Source: a bacterium (lineage in GTDB: Bacteria > Armatimonadota > Chthonomonadetes > Chthonomonadales > Chthonomonadaceae). From it: 52,751 nt of DNA. The stretch is from the NCBI GenBank assembly GCA_021777995.1, contig JAJYCW010000012.1, positions 1-52,751 on the forward strand, in the 5' to 3' direction. A program made the position numbers and the translations under genes. Below are positions 9,201 to 17,670 of the stretch, piece after piece; position 1 is the stretch's first letter, and each line of letters starts with the position of its first letter. A model generated the notes under the pieces. The model was not told the DNA's origin. It searched no databases and saw only the letters and a program-made list of their open reading frames with translations.

Positions 9201-11270
9201 TCGGGCACACTCTCACAGCCCGTTGCAGATACAGAGCTGCACAGTTCGGGATTACAGATCGGTAATATTGCCCTGGATGCTGTATCCGCAAGTGGCATTA
9301 TATCTCGCAAGGGCGTTCAGATGCCTGCACCCGATTATGCCGGCCCTGCACTGAAAATCACCAGCCCACTGGGAATTGCTCTAGCGCGAACAATTTCGGT
9401 TACGTTTGGCGGTGCACTGGATGTAGATGCCGGTTTGTACAACCTTGCATTACCGTCAATCGCAGCTGCTGTTACCGGTAACCTGGCGCATCCTCCCGCC
9501 TTACCGGCGCTCGCTGGCACCGGGGACCTGCTGTTCACAGCAACTGGCACAACTACTAAACCCATTGTCACCGCCTCGGCCAGCCTGACAAACTTTGCTT
9601 ACGGCAACATTAAATTCGATACAATCACCCTTAGCCGCGCCAAGGCACAAGGCGATACCCTCACGGCAGATGACCTGGCACTCACGCGTACATTTACGGC
9701 GCCAGATGGAACGCGCGGTGTATTTGACGCGATGATCCAGGGCAAATCGGCCTTTCAGTGGAAACCACCGTTCATAACCAAGGATTCGCCGCTAAGCATC
9801 ACGGCCACCATCCCCGAACAGAATCTTCAGGACCTCTCTGCATTCGCGCCGGGCCTGGTGATAGACACCGATGGCAAACTAAGCGGCAGCGCTTCTATAA
9901 CGCAGTCGCTGGCCAACCCCAGGGTAGCGGGAAACATCACGGTTACAGCCAATAAACTACTGTTTGGGCGACTGGCAGCTGTTGGCAAGCCCTCTTACCT
10001 TCATACTGCCGTGAGGAACCTTAAAGGAACCCTCAGTTTTGATGGTGACAGCCTGCACGTAAGAAATGGATTTACCGCCGAGACATATGTAACGTCGTCC
10101 AAAACGGAGTCGAAGCAGGCGTCTCCCATAACAGTAAGCGGCTCGCTTCCTATCATTCAGGCAGCAGGAAGCCCGCCAGATGCAGGCATTTCCATTCGTT
10201 CCAGCAGTACGGTTTTCAATGAAAGCCCACTCCCGGGGCTTCAGGGTGGTGCAGTGAGTGGAAAAGCCGATATTGCCCTAAACGTAAATGGCTCGCTCAC
10301 CCGACCGCAGCTTAACGGCGCCATAGGGCTTAGCGATGCGTACCTGTCGCCCCCAGCAACTACCGGTTCAGGTACAGGGGGGGCTTTTCAGGTACCGCTC
10401 TTCTCAAAGGTAAATCTCACTCTGGCGCTGCGCAAAAACGTTACTGTGGCGGCCTCGGCATTTAACGGCAAGGTAACCGGGTCACTTTTGCTAACCGGCA
10501 GCCGGCAGCGTGTAACAACGGATCACGGCTTAAACAGTACCGTGCAAACTCCGCTGCACCTCTTTGGTGACCTATCCGTAACACAAGGCATACTTGCGCT
10601 TCCCACCGCTAGGTTTGTAGTAAAACCACCCGGTACGATCACCCTGAACTATCCCATCACAGATCCTAGCCAGCCCGGCCAGGCAATATTAGGAATCAAC
10701 GTGGATCTTAAGGCCGAGACCGCTATGGTGCTGCCGAACCCCAACACGTTCTCTGGAAGAAAGCGGTACCAGGTCACGGTTACAGCACGGGGACCTTTAA
10801 CCGGCAACACAATTGACGCCCGCACAGGCAACTCTCGCCTGGCATTAGACTTTCAGACAAACCCGCCAGATTTTGCTGGCGACCAGAAGCTTTTAACTGC
10901 TCAGTTGTTAAACGCGCTGGGCGCGAGTACAATTCAGGGGCTGGATAAAAACCCCGGCCAGGCAATCTCGCAGCAGGTTACAAGTATCGTTGCAAACTCG
11001 GTGCTACCCACACTGTTTGAACAACCTGCCAGAGAGCTAGGATTTCAGGAACTTGCCCTTACCTACGATCCTATAAGACAATTGAGCTTTACGCTGAGCC
11101 GCCAAATTGTTGGACCTCTCTACCTCACCTATGACCGCACACTAGGCGGCTCAAAGGTACTTTCGGATATCAAGGTGAGCCTTCGCCTAAATCAACGGTT
11201 GCAGCTCTCATTCGAGAAAAACGAGCAGAATGTGGATTCCCTTCAGCTAGAGGGAGTCTACAGGTTTTAG
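6267..11270 (+). CDS. tamB: TamB-like translocation/assembly protein (DUF490)
   Basis: A 1667-residue protein. Residues 11-31 form a single N-terminal membrane anchor; the rest is a long, repetitive beta-rich AsmA/TamB-type sequence ending in a DUF490 domain (last ~300 residues, with LGFQELALTYDP and a terminal aromatic residue). TamB family members span the periplasm as a hydrophobic groove; they partner an Omp85 protein in outer-membrane protein insertion or move phospholipids between membranes. An Omp85 gene lies about 1.1 kb downstream on the same strand, with an ECF sigma gene between. The GTG at 6267 is the first start in frame after lipA and places the anchor correctly, though no strong ribosome binding site is visible. 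Its presence implies a true outer membrane. Confidence 0.9.
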   Translation: MNRVAARWTRIFVTTVPAAVVLAGGAVVTFRALKYVTSPRNLAEIVEVEATKALGRTVLIHTITFKIPPWRPGPNVVTIRGLWVGADHLNRLPALGSVRRITITYSTADLFSSSLQVPRLSRIAVYSPKITLVRGTSGLWNFSSLIHPSHGTGRPAIGAISVHNGVLDYVDHTLGPYTSTPKRPLATKAAAVNATITFVPQGPITFHGTAAVQQVAPTVLADGDVMLNPLRIVINADAKRVSLPYVVHTFISRRVADVTSGLSNTKARVLISAPPVSTPGPLKVSITANAQLEGGSLRVPSLPQSLHNINGTVAIAGPLASVHLNSLFGGMRCTVSGTAAGFDLGKPLDPTIQMNALFQDASWRKLYHALGLNRITRGQPAYVVSNTATAGGTGTIHLYATGRAASPTAWASADLRAVHWGRYAVPAARLKVAYSHKRILAQARGIFSGGTVDARCSVDGSNHGAFLVEAHGTSLNLARLDNAIGMPVSGIANADIAMRGRLGRTPAATIRTQVSNLGYKDVHLKEVYARAAEVGREVIVRKLQVTDPLGTVQASGGINLSRQKYDVAVTGDELQLSRLISLAGAFSQSSLSTKHQKIPPAVHKPGSKTTSSTKRTVLASSIGQVTGIGYLRAHLGGTFKKPVLTGLATAFNLHDGDVSLDRAAVRFALDREQLSVSRGIVERFPGNIQFSGKLSNYASSGLQFDVTAALAHLDLSDALHLSHIPLPAALDAQQAGSILGSLNTGPIRVVGTPNNWKLVHPLTATLTDGVINGIPIQSAQLTASAASDGTFNAVGLLAGAGGTVQADASYNSSHQLNATMDGSGLQLLQILTAATGSPSQDFSGVLGFHATARGSLNQLHTTLRLNATGVNYRQYALGDVALRAHSNGQDILVQNAQLNAPAAPLTSPPLINVQNCAVNLQTKEITGTLAWNNVTLAALRSLYLQMPYASQEKGSAAAEFLSRPQTVLSGGISGSAIISGTLSQPVADTELHSSGLQIGNIALDAVSASGIISRKGVQMPAPDYAGPALKITSPLGIALARTISVTFGGALDVDAGLYNLALPSIAAAVTGNLAHPPALPALAGTGDLLFTATGTTTKPIVTASASLTNFAYGNIKFDTITLSRAKAQGDTLTADDLALTRTFTAPDGTRGVFDAMIQGKSAFQWKPPFITKDSPLSITATIPEQNLQDLSAFAPGLVIDTDGKLSGSASITQSLANPRVAGNITVTANKLLFGRLAAVGKPSYLHTAVRNLKGTLSFDGDSLHVRNGFTAETYVTSSKTESKQASPITVSGSLPIIQAAGSPPDAGISIRSSSTVFNESPLPGLQGGAVSGKADIALNVNGSLTRPQLNGAIGLSDAYLSPPATTGSGTGGAFQVPLFSKVNLTLALRKNVTVAASAFNGKVTGSLLLTGSRQRVTTDHGLNSTVQTPLHLFGDLSVTQGILALPTARFVVKPPGTITLNYPITDPSQPGQAILGINVDLKAETAMVLPNPNTFSGRKRYQVTVTARGPLTGNTIDARTGNSRLALDFQTNPPDFAGDQKLLTAQLLNALGASTIQGLDKNPGQAISQQVTSIVANSVLPTLFEQPARELGFQELALTYDPIRQLSFTLSRQIVGPLYLTYDRTLGGSKVLSDIKVSLRLNQRLQLSFEKNEQNVDSLQLEGVYRF

Positions 11271-11632
11271 GTAAGAAGCCTCCGGCAAAGAGTTCGGCGT
11301 TCATAAGGCATATCCATGGGCATGTGTCATAATATTTCGCAGAAAGGTACCGAATTGGGTCCCCTATGGGAAATGAACGGTGGGAAGTTCATACCGTTGG
11401 GCTCCCTTATATTTGATCACCAATACACAATTCTGTAACATCTATGGTCGGTTCTCGTCCTATTGAAGCAGGCGAGCGAGCCTCTTGCAGCGTATTTGCT
11501 GTGGTGCGCCTATGTGCCTCATCGCCACCCAATGGAAGACGCGACCAGCACCATGACCATACCAATCCTGCTGAATTTCAGCATAGCCGCATATGCCACC
11601 GGTGAGTCCAGTGCCCTGCAGGGCCTGCAATC
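11271..11632. other. Intergenic region upstream of the ECF sigma gene
   Basis: No gene is supported here. A CATAAT -10-like element lies near 11328. A short hairpin (ATGAAC/GTTCAT, within about 11370-11395) is flanked by GGGTCCCC and GGGCTCCC. The region probably carries the promoter of the sigma factor gene. I recognise no riboswitch. Confidence 0.3.
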
Positions 11633-12307
11633 ATGGTAAATTCCGACGGATCTGCCGCCGTTTCCGGATCCGGAGCTATGAGCGGTAAGTTCGGGCAGGC
11701 TGAACGCGTTTACAAGGCTACTGATCGCGCCATGAATGCTTTGCCTCCCGATGATGTTGATCGTAACCTGGACTTTGATGCACTGGTTGCGAAATACGAA
11801 AAGCGGATTTTTAACCTTATTTACCGGCTTCTGGGAGACTATGAAGAAGCAGCAGACCTCACGCAGGAAACGTTCATAAATGCCTATCGGCATTTCGATC
11901 AGTTTCGGGGTGAGTCGCGGGTATTCACATGGCTGTATCAGATAGCCCGTAATCATTGCATCAACCGAATTCGTCGGCGGGATCGTATGAAGGCGTTACG
12001 CCTTGAGTCACTGGATCAACCTCAGGACATGGATGACAACGATGCTGCCTCAAGAGAGATCCCCGATTGGGCGAATACGCCAGAACGCGTGCTGGAGGAT
12101 CGGGAGCTGCAAGAACGCATTGTAGCGGCCGTAGCATCGCTATCTATTGAGTACCGAGAGATCATTTTGCTGCGCGAATACCAGCACCTGTCCTATAACG
12201 AGATTGTGGAGGCCACTGGTCTATCGCTTGAAAATGTGAAAACGCGTCTATCGCGTGCCAGGGGAATGTTAAGACGAAAGCTGGAACCCTACTATCACAG
12301 TGATTGA
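11633..12307 (+). CDS. ECF (sigma-E type) RNA polymerase sigma factor
   Basis: Has sigma region 2 (YEKRIFNLIYRLLGDYEEA to RVFTWLYQIARNHCINRIRR) and region 4 with helix-turn-helix (LREYQHLSYNEIVEATGLS, then ENVKTRLSRARGMLRRKL). A ~50-residue N-terminal extension is present if the first ATG is used; ATGs at 11678 or 11731 would give the usual ECF length, and none has a clear ribosome binding site. Region 3 is absent, as expected. No anti-sigma factor is adjacent, which is unusual. It sits between the tamB-like gene and the BamA-like gene, so envelope-assembly stress is a plausible signal (inference). Confidence 0.92.
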   Translation: MVNSDGSAAVSGSGAMSGKFGQAERVYKATDRAMNALPPDDVDRNLDFDALVAKYEKRIFNLIYRLLGDYEEAADLTQETFINAYRHFDQFRGESRVFTWLYQIARNHCINRIRRRDRMKALRLESLDQPQDMDDNDAASREIPDWANTPERVLEDRELQERIVAAVASLSIEYREIILLREYQHLSYNEIVEATGLSLENVKTRLSRARGMLRRKLEPYYHSD

Positions 12308-12395
12308 TTTGGGTGATTACTTGCACATACAGAGGCGTTTTGGTGCAGAATGCATCACAGTGATCGCCGCGCATTTAAAGGAGACTCTACGGTTT

Positions 12396-14393
12396 ATGAA
12401 CTGTTTGAAAAACATTGTTATTAAACGTGCGCCTGTTTGCTTCTCCATGTGCACCCTCGCAGGAATCGGTCTTATACCCAGTATATCGTCCGCTCAAATA
12501 CCAGTCTCCAGTCGAATGCTTATTCAAACACCAGCTCCAGTGGCGCCTTCAACCACACCACCCGCCACCACACCTTCCACTGCTGCACCCAGCGCAGATT
12601 CAGGCACCCCTGCTGCGCAACTGGCCGGTGGTGCAAAGATTACTGGCTTTATCGTTAGAGGCAACAAAACTCTTAATCAGACGTTTATCATTGACGCCTC
12701 CGGTGCCAAAATTGGAGACATCTTCACGAGCGATCTTCAGTTTAAGATGGTGCAAAACCTTACGCGTACAGGTCTGTTTAGAGCAGGATACGCCAACTCT
12801 GTCCCGGTGCAGGTACAAAGCGAAGAGCCTAACCCACCTAATGGAACATGCACCGTAGTGATAACCGTGGAGGAGAACCCAACGGTTAAAAACATTACGA
12901 TCACAGGCTCTGGCCCCATTAAGCCTGACGTAATCATGAAGTACCTGGCTAACATAAAACCCGGAACGGTTTTTAATGCGGCTAATTTTGCCCAGGACGA
13001 CCTGAATATCCAGGCTCTATACAACCAGGAGGGTTACCTGGCAGCGATCTCTCAGGACTTGACAATTACGAATGAAGGCGTCCTAGAGGTGCCACTTATT
13101 GTGGCTCGGGTAGCATCACTTAAAATTGTTGGGTTGCATAAAACGCACAAGTATGTCGTCACTCGGGAAATGCAGACTAAAGTGGGGGGATATTTTAACC
13201 AGAAATTCCTGCGTGACGATCAACGAGCGCTGCTAGATTTAGGGATATTCAAATCGGTTATACCGTCTGCTTACCAGATGGGACCGGGACAGATTGGTAT
13301 AACGCTTACAATAGAGGAGCGCCGAACCGGCTCCATAACCGGCGGCCTTGGCTACAGTGCCACCGGCGGCATTGTTGGCTACGCGGAAGCTCTGGACAGT
13401 AATTTCCGGGGTACCGACGAAAAGCTCTCTCTTCGCGCCTCCACAGGAGGTATCGCCAACCGTGGCAGCGTGGAGCTCGGTTTCACTGAACCCTACCTGG
13501 ATTCTCACCACACCAGCCTTAGTGTACAGCTGTACGACCGCACAGAATATCGCTTCTCTAATAGTCTTTCCAATTTCAACTCATCGGCATCAACCTACGG
13601 CGGAAGCTACTACTACAATGAGCAGCGAGCCGGTGGTACGATTACCCTGGGCCGCCCGTATGGCAGGCATGTAAACGCCTCGGTATTTCTACGGGCTGAA
13701 AACGTCACCACCGATCTACTTAACCTGCCCCTACAGGATCTGCAGATCATTCAGGATGGTCCCATTTATGCGGTGGGCGGCGCACTCCGTCATGATACGC
13801 GCGACTACTACCTTAACCCTGCCAGTGGCGGTTACCAGGAACTCGCTCTAGAACTTGGCCACGCAAACCTGAAAGCACCCATCAACATACCGGGTATATC
13901 GGTACCGGGCACTTACGGAAGCGCGAACTTCCTCAAACTTAGCCTGGAGGCACGCGAGTACTATAGCCTCTCTGGAAGGCGCCCCGTCAACGACCCAACC
14001 AAGGATGAAACCATCCTTGCTCTAAGGGCCGTAATTGGCGGCTCAACGGGGACACTCCCCTTTGCCGAACAGTTCTTTGTGGGTGGCGGCGACACACTGC
14101 GAGGGTATCGCGATTCCCGGTTCTGGGGAAAGTATGAATTCCTTTCGTCCATTGAACTGCGACAGCCGCTCGCACCAAAATTCACCGGAGTACTCTTCAC
14201 CGACATAGGCGACGCTTGGGGAGGACCATACAGCTCGGTGAACATAAACCGCTTTCAACAGAGTGGATTTCACCTCCACGTTGCCGTTGGTTTAGGCGTA
14301 CTGGTGGTTACTCCTATTGGTGCCCTTAGGCTCGATTATGGCGTTGGCGACGAGGGTGGCCGGGCAGATTTTAGCATTGGACAGGCATTTTAA
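12396..14393 (+). CDS. bamA: Outer-membrane assembly protein of the BamA/Omp85 family
   Basis: A 665-residue protein that should insert beta-barrel proteins into the outer membrane, or pair with TamB as TamA does. It has a signal peptide (ends SISSAQ), a Pro/Thr-rich linker (residues ~45-75), about three POTRA domains (start AKITGFIVRGNKTLN, through the EERRTG segment) and a 16-strand-type barrel with the Omp85 loop-6 motif GGGDTLRGYRD, ending in F. The ATG at 12396 follows AAAGGAGAC by about 12 bases and gives the signal peptide directly; an in-frame upstream start at 12300 would overlap the sigma gene and bury it. The gene lies 88 bases after the sigma factor and is probably co-transcribed. 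BamA and TamA cannot be told apart from sequence alone. Confidence 0.92.
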   Translation: MNCLKNIVIKRAPVCFSMCTLAGIGLIPSISSAQIPVSSRMLIQTPAPVAPSTTPPATTPSTAAPSADSGTPAAQLAGGAKITGFIVRGNKTLNQTFIIDASGAKIGDIFTSDLQFKMVQNLTRTGLFRAGYANSVPVQVQSEEPNPPNGTCTVVITVEENPTVKNITITGSGPIKPDVIMKYLANIKPGTVFNAANFAQDDLNIQALYNQEGYLAAISQDLTITNEGVLEVPLIVARVASLKIVGLHKTHKYVVTREMQTKVGGYFNQKFLRDDQRALLDLGIFKSVIPSAYQMGPGQIGITLTIEERRTGSITGGLGYSATGGIVGYAEALDSNFRGTDEKLSLRASTGGIANRGSVELGFTEPYLDSHHTSLSVQLYDRTEYRFSNSLSNFNSSASTYGGSYYYNEQRAGGTITLGRPYGRHVNASVFLRAENVTTDLLNLPLQDLQIIQDGPIYAVGGALRHDTRDYYLNPASGGYQELALELGHANLKAPINIPGISVPGTYGSANFLKLSLEAREYYSLSGRRPVNDPTKDETILALRAVIGGSTGTLPFAEQFFVGGGDTLRGYRDSRFWGKYEFLSSIELRQPLAPKFTGVLFTDIGDAWGGPYSSVNINRFQQSGFHLHVAVGLGVLVVTPIGALRLDYGVGDEGGRADFSIGQAF

Positions 14394-14531
14394 TCTCGCA
14401 GTGAACAAAAACTCTGGTACAATCTGTACTAATAATCGTACTTTGGTATTGTATTTCTCGTATAACACATGTGAAGTATTAGCTTAATTGGCAGCTTCAC
14501 AGAACATTTGTGGTGATGGAGGTTTTTGCAT

Positions 14532-14879
14532 ATGAACAGAACTCTACTTGCATTGTGTGCTGCACTCACGGTAATTGGCGGTAGCACCGCCATCGCATCT
14601 CCTGCCAAGCATCATGTCGTAAAGCATGTCGCATCCAAGGCAACGAAAGCGCAGAAGATTATTGATGTGTGGACCTGCCCAATCAACATGGACCATGTAA
14701 CGGCCAAGGATCAGGCCGGCAAGCCCCAGGTTATTGGCCACTTCCGAGTACACTTCTGCTGTGGCTCGTGCCCGCCAGTGTGGGCAAAGCTTTCGCCCAA
14801 ACAGAAGCTTGCCAAAGCTGAGGCTGCCTACAAGATGGATCTTAAGAGCAAGAAGGCCGCAAGCAGCAAAAAGAAGTAG
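14532..14879 (+). CDS. Small secreted protein with a cysteine metal-site motif
   Basis: A 115-residue protein with a clear signal peptide (MNRTLLALCAALTVIGGSTAIASPA). The mature part has WTCPINMDHV, then about 30 residues later HFCCGSCPPVW, followed by a Lys/Ala-rich basic tail ending KKAASSKKK. Spaced CP and CCGSCP pairs resemble YHS/TRASH-like metal-binding sequences, but I cannot name a family. The ATG at 14532 has GGAGG nine bases upstream. A weak TGTGAAG/CTTCACA hairpin lies in the leader. A strong terminator follows, so this is the end of the unit or a unit of its own. Confidence 0.8.
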   Translation: MNRTLLALCAALTVIGGSTAIASPAKHHVVKHVASKATKAQKIIDVWTCPINMDHVTAKDQAGKPQVIGHFRVHFCCGSCPPVWAKLSPKQKLAKAEAAYKMDLKSKKAASSKKK

Positions 14880-14902
14880 TGTTCTCCTTGTTCGGTTCGC
14901 TA

Positions 14903-14953
14903 CGCGGGAGCGGTAATATGCTTAGTCATGCTCCGCTCCCGCGGTACATTTTT
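14903..14953 (+). terminator. Rho-independent terminator
   Basis: A perfect 11-base-pair stem, CGCGGGAGCGG (14903-14913) with CCGCTCCCGCG (14933-14943), followed by GTACATTTTT. It closes the unit that ends with the small secreted cysteine protein. Confidence 0.88.
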
Positions 14954-14982
14954 AACCATGAACGGATAGTATTGCGGACATA

Positions 14983-15687
14983 ATGCCGAAAATCTTGCTG
15001 CAGTTTGAAAAGGGTGAATCTGTACGCTGGCTTGGTCACCTGGATATCCTCAGAACGTTTGAACGTGCAATTAGACGAGCTCGGCTTCCCATTGCGTTCA
15101 CCGCTGGTTTTAATCCCCGCGAACGGCTAACTTTCGTATCTGCGCTTGGCACTGGTATTACGGGAGAAAGCGAACCTCTAATTATTGATTTGATTGAAGA
15201 GGTTACCTGTAGTGATGTTGCCGAACGGCTAAATTCAGCCTTACCGCCGGGCTTTCGCATTAGAGGCTGCGGTACCATTACAGATGACGAAGCAAAAGCA
15301 CTGCTTAAGGACAGTACACAGGCACTGTATGCCACAATATGTAGCTGCCCCACCGGTACCAATTCCGAAATGCTCAATGCTGCAATCAACAAATTGGTGG
15401 CACTTCCCAGTCTACCGCTTGAACGGCAGCGTGAGGGCCGAACAAAACAGCTGGATGCCCGCCCGTATCTGTACAGCCTCTCATTAGAAGAGTTTAATGC
15501 GGATACCAACCGCGCGGTGATTAAAATGACTGTTGGACAAGGAGAAAGTGGTAACCTTAAACCAACAGAAGTTATATCGCTGCTTTCACAATTTTTGCCG
15601 GGAATAAAGCCTCGCCGTACAGTGCGAAGGATGATGCTTGACAGTAACAGTCAGCCAATTTCCCTTCGAATGGAATTTGTAAATTAG
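14983..15687 (+). CDS. DUF2344 / TIGR03936 radical SAM-linked protein
   Basis: 234 residues matching DUF2344 end to end: MPKILLQFEKGESVRWLGHLD, then FTAGFNPRERLTF near residues 40-50. In Firmicutes and related phyla it usually accompanies, or is fused to, a B12-binding-type radical SAM protein (TIGR03960) and lies beside RNase E/G. Here the RNase G neighbour is present (12 bases downstream) but no radical SAM partner is in the flanking genes. The molecular role is not established; a link to RNA or ribosome modification is only guilt by association. Confidence 0.88.
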   Translation: MPKILLQFEKGESVRWLGHLDILRTFERAIRRARLPIAFTAGFNPRERLTFVSALGTGITGESEPLIIDLIEEVTCSDVAERLNSALPPGFRIRGCGTITDDEAKALLKDSTQALYATICSCPTGTNSEMLNAAINKLVALPSLPLERQREGRTKQLDARPYLYSLSLEEFNADTNRAVIKMTVGQGESGNLKPTEVISLLSQFLPGIKPRRTVRRMMLDSNSQPISLRMEFVN

Positions 15688-15699
15688 GAGAAGCCGGGT

Positions 15700-17670
15700 A
15701 TGTCAAATCCCCCGCTGGTTAAAGAGATTCTGGTCAACGTTGGTGAACGCGAAACAAGAATTGCGGTACTGGAAGACAGCCGCCTTGTTGAACTCTATAT
15801 AGAGCGCGCCGAGCGCGTAGTGGGAAGCATCTACAAATGCAGGGTAGTTAACGTTCTGCCAGGAATGGACGCTGCCTTTGTAGACATTGGGCTTGAGCGC
15901 AATGCGTTTCTCTACGTAGGAGACGTGATGCCATCAAGCGAAGACGTTTCTGGGGCGGATACGGGTGAACGTATTAGTTTAGGAAGGGCACGGCGTGATG
16001 CCAATGCCATTGCTAGCACCACGGGGCCAGTAGAGCGAGCCTCCCTTCCGGTAGATATGGAACTGCAGAAAGAAGCGGCTGATGCCATTGCTGAAATGGT
16101 AGAAGAACCCGCGGAACTTCTGGAGGAAGGCGATGAAGAGGCCGAAGAGGTGGCAGCAACGGGAACCACGCCGGTTGGCCCGCATCCTCGCAGCAGATTC
16201 AAACGCTCTACCCTCAGGCAGCAGCGCATAAAGGACGTATTGCATGTTGGGCAAGAGCTTATCGTGCAAGTCATTAAGGGGCCCCGCGGCACCAAGGGCG
16301 CCCGTGTCTCTACCCGTGTCTCACTCCCTGGCAGGTACCTGGTACTTATGCCGGAAACCGATCAGTTGGGCGTTTCTCGCAAAATTGAGGATGCGAAAGA
16401 ACGCGATCGCCTTAAAAAAATTGGCGACGCAATTCGGCAGCCTGGTTTTGGGCTGATCATACGCACAGAAGCTGAGGACAAAACCGAGCAAGAACTTGCA
16501 GCCGACATGGAGTTTCTTATACAAACCTGGCGGCAAACTCTTCAACAGGCACGCCTATCTCGCCCTCCTGCACTCATCTTACAGGACCTCACGCTGCTCT
16601 ATAAAACAATCCGCGATGTCTTTGGCTCCGATGTTCAAAAGCTGATGATTGATGATCCCGCAGAATACTTTAAGGCTAATCAACTCCTTGAGCGAATCTC
16701 TCCCAAATTAATCGGCAGGATTCAGCTGTACGATGAACCGCAGCCTATCTTTGATTACTACAAAATTGAGGACGAGATAGAGCGGCTAATGCGGCGCAAG
16801 GTGTTTCTAAAATCTGGCGGTTCACTGGTCATCGATGAGACCGAAGCCCTCACCGTCATTGACGTAAATACCAGCAAGAGTGTAGGCGGTAACAGCCTGG
16901 CCGAGACAATCGTGCGCACCAACCTTGAAGCGGCTGTTGAGGTTGCTCGTCAAATGAGGCTGCGCGACATAGGCGGCATCATCGTCATAGACTTTATCGA
17001 CATGAACAACCAGCGCGATAAACAGGCCGTCATAAAGGCCCTTGAGACTGCGCTGAAGCGTGACAGGTCACGAACAAAGATCTCCAGCATCAGTGCGTTA
17101 GGCCTGGTAGAAATGACCCGTAAACGAACTGGTGAGACTCTGAATGCCTTTCTTACGGAAGAGTGCCCTTATTGTAAGGGCAGAGGGCACTTGTCCTCTC
17201 CAGAAAGCGTGTCCCTATTCATTGAGCGTGATCTACGCCGAATTGTTCTTGATAATCGCAGCGGTCGTCGTGAGGCGTTTTCAATCTGCTGTCATCCCGA
17301 TGTGGCTGAGCTGCTCATTGGGCCAGAGGGTTGCAACATTGAGGAGCTGGAACGTTTACTGCAGCGCGCCCTGTTTGTGAGGGCAGACGAATCGATGCAC
17401 CTTGAAAAATATGTGATCGACCCGTGCGAAATTCAGGAAATGGAGCGATTGCGTCAGGCGGTTAAACGGTTACAGGTGGTAGAATGCCGCGTTACCCGTT
17501 CGCTTCTAAAAGACTCGGGGCAGTGTGTAGGCTGGGTAGATGGCTTCCTGGTAGACGTTGAGGCTAGCCCAAGGCATGTGGGACAAAAACTACGAGCTAG
17601 AATTATGTCTAGCAGAAGGTCATATACGACGGCTCAAATCCTTTCCGAACCCGGAAAAGGCAAACAGTGA
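15700..17670 (+). CDS. rng: Ribonuclease G/E family endoribonuclease
   Basis: 656 residues. An S1 RNA-binding domain (AAFVDIGLERNAFLYVGD, resuming at IKDVLHVGQELIVQVIK) is split by an acidic, low-complexity insert at about residues 79-173 (LLEEGDEEAEE). The catalytic metal-binding Asp residues lie in TVIDVNTSKSVGG and IIVIDFIDM, and the zinc-link cysteines in CPYCKGRG. The enzyme cuts single-stranded RNA 5' of AU-rich sites and matures 16S rRNA or decays mRNA. The ATG at 15700 is preceded by AGGAGA. Its stop overlaps the next gene's start by 4 bases. There is no long degradosome scaffold tail, so RNase G is closer than RNase E. Confidence 0.95.
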   Translation: MSNPPLVKEILVNVGERETRIAVLEDSRLVELYIERAERVVGSIYKCRVVNVLPGMDAAFVDIGLERNAFLYVGDVMPSSEDVSGADTGERISLGRARRDANAIASTTGPVERASLPVDMELQKEAADAIAEMVEEPAELLEEGDEEAEEVAATGTTPVGPHPRSRFKRSTLRQQRIKDVLHVGQELIVQVIKGPRGTKGARVSTRVSLPGRYLVLMPETDQLGVSRKIEDAKERDRLKKIGDAIRQPGFGLIIRTEAEDKTEQELAADMEFLIQTWRQTLQQARLSRPPALILQDLTLLYKTIRDVFGSDVQKLMIDDPAEYFKANQLLERISPKLIGRIQLYDEPQPIFDYYKIEDEIERLMRRKVFLKSGGSLVIDETEALTVIDVNTSKSVGGNSLAETIVRTNLEAAVEVARQMRLRDIGGIIVIDFIDMNNQRDKQAVIKALETALKRDRSRTKISSISALGLVEMTRKRTGETLNAFLTEECPYCKGRGHLSSPESVSLFIERDLRRIVLDNRSGRREAFSICCHPDVAELLIGPEGCNIEELERLLQRALFVRADESMHLEKYVIDPCEIQEMERLRQAVKRLQVVECRVTRSLLKDSGQCVGWVDGFLVDVEASPRHVGQKLRARIMSSRRSYTTAQILSEPGKGKQ

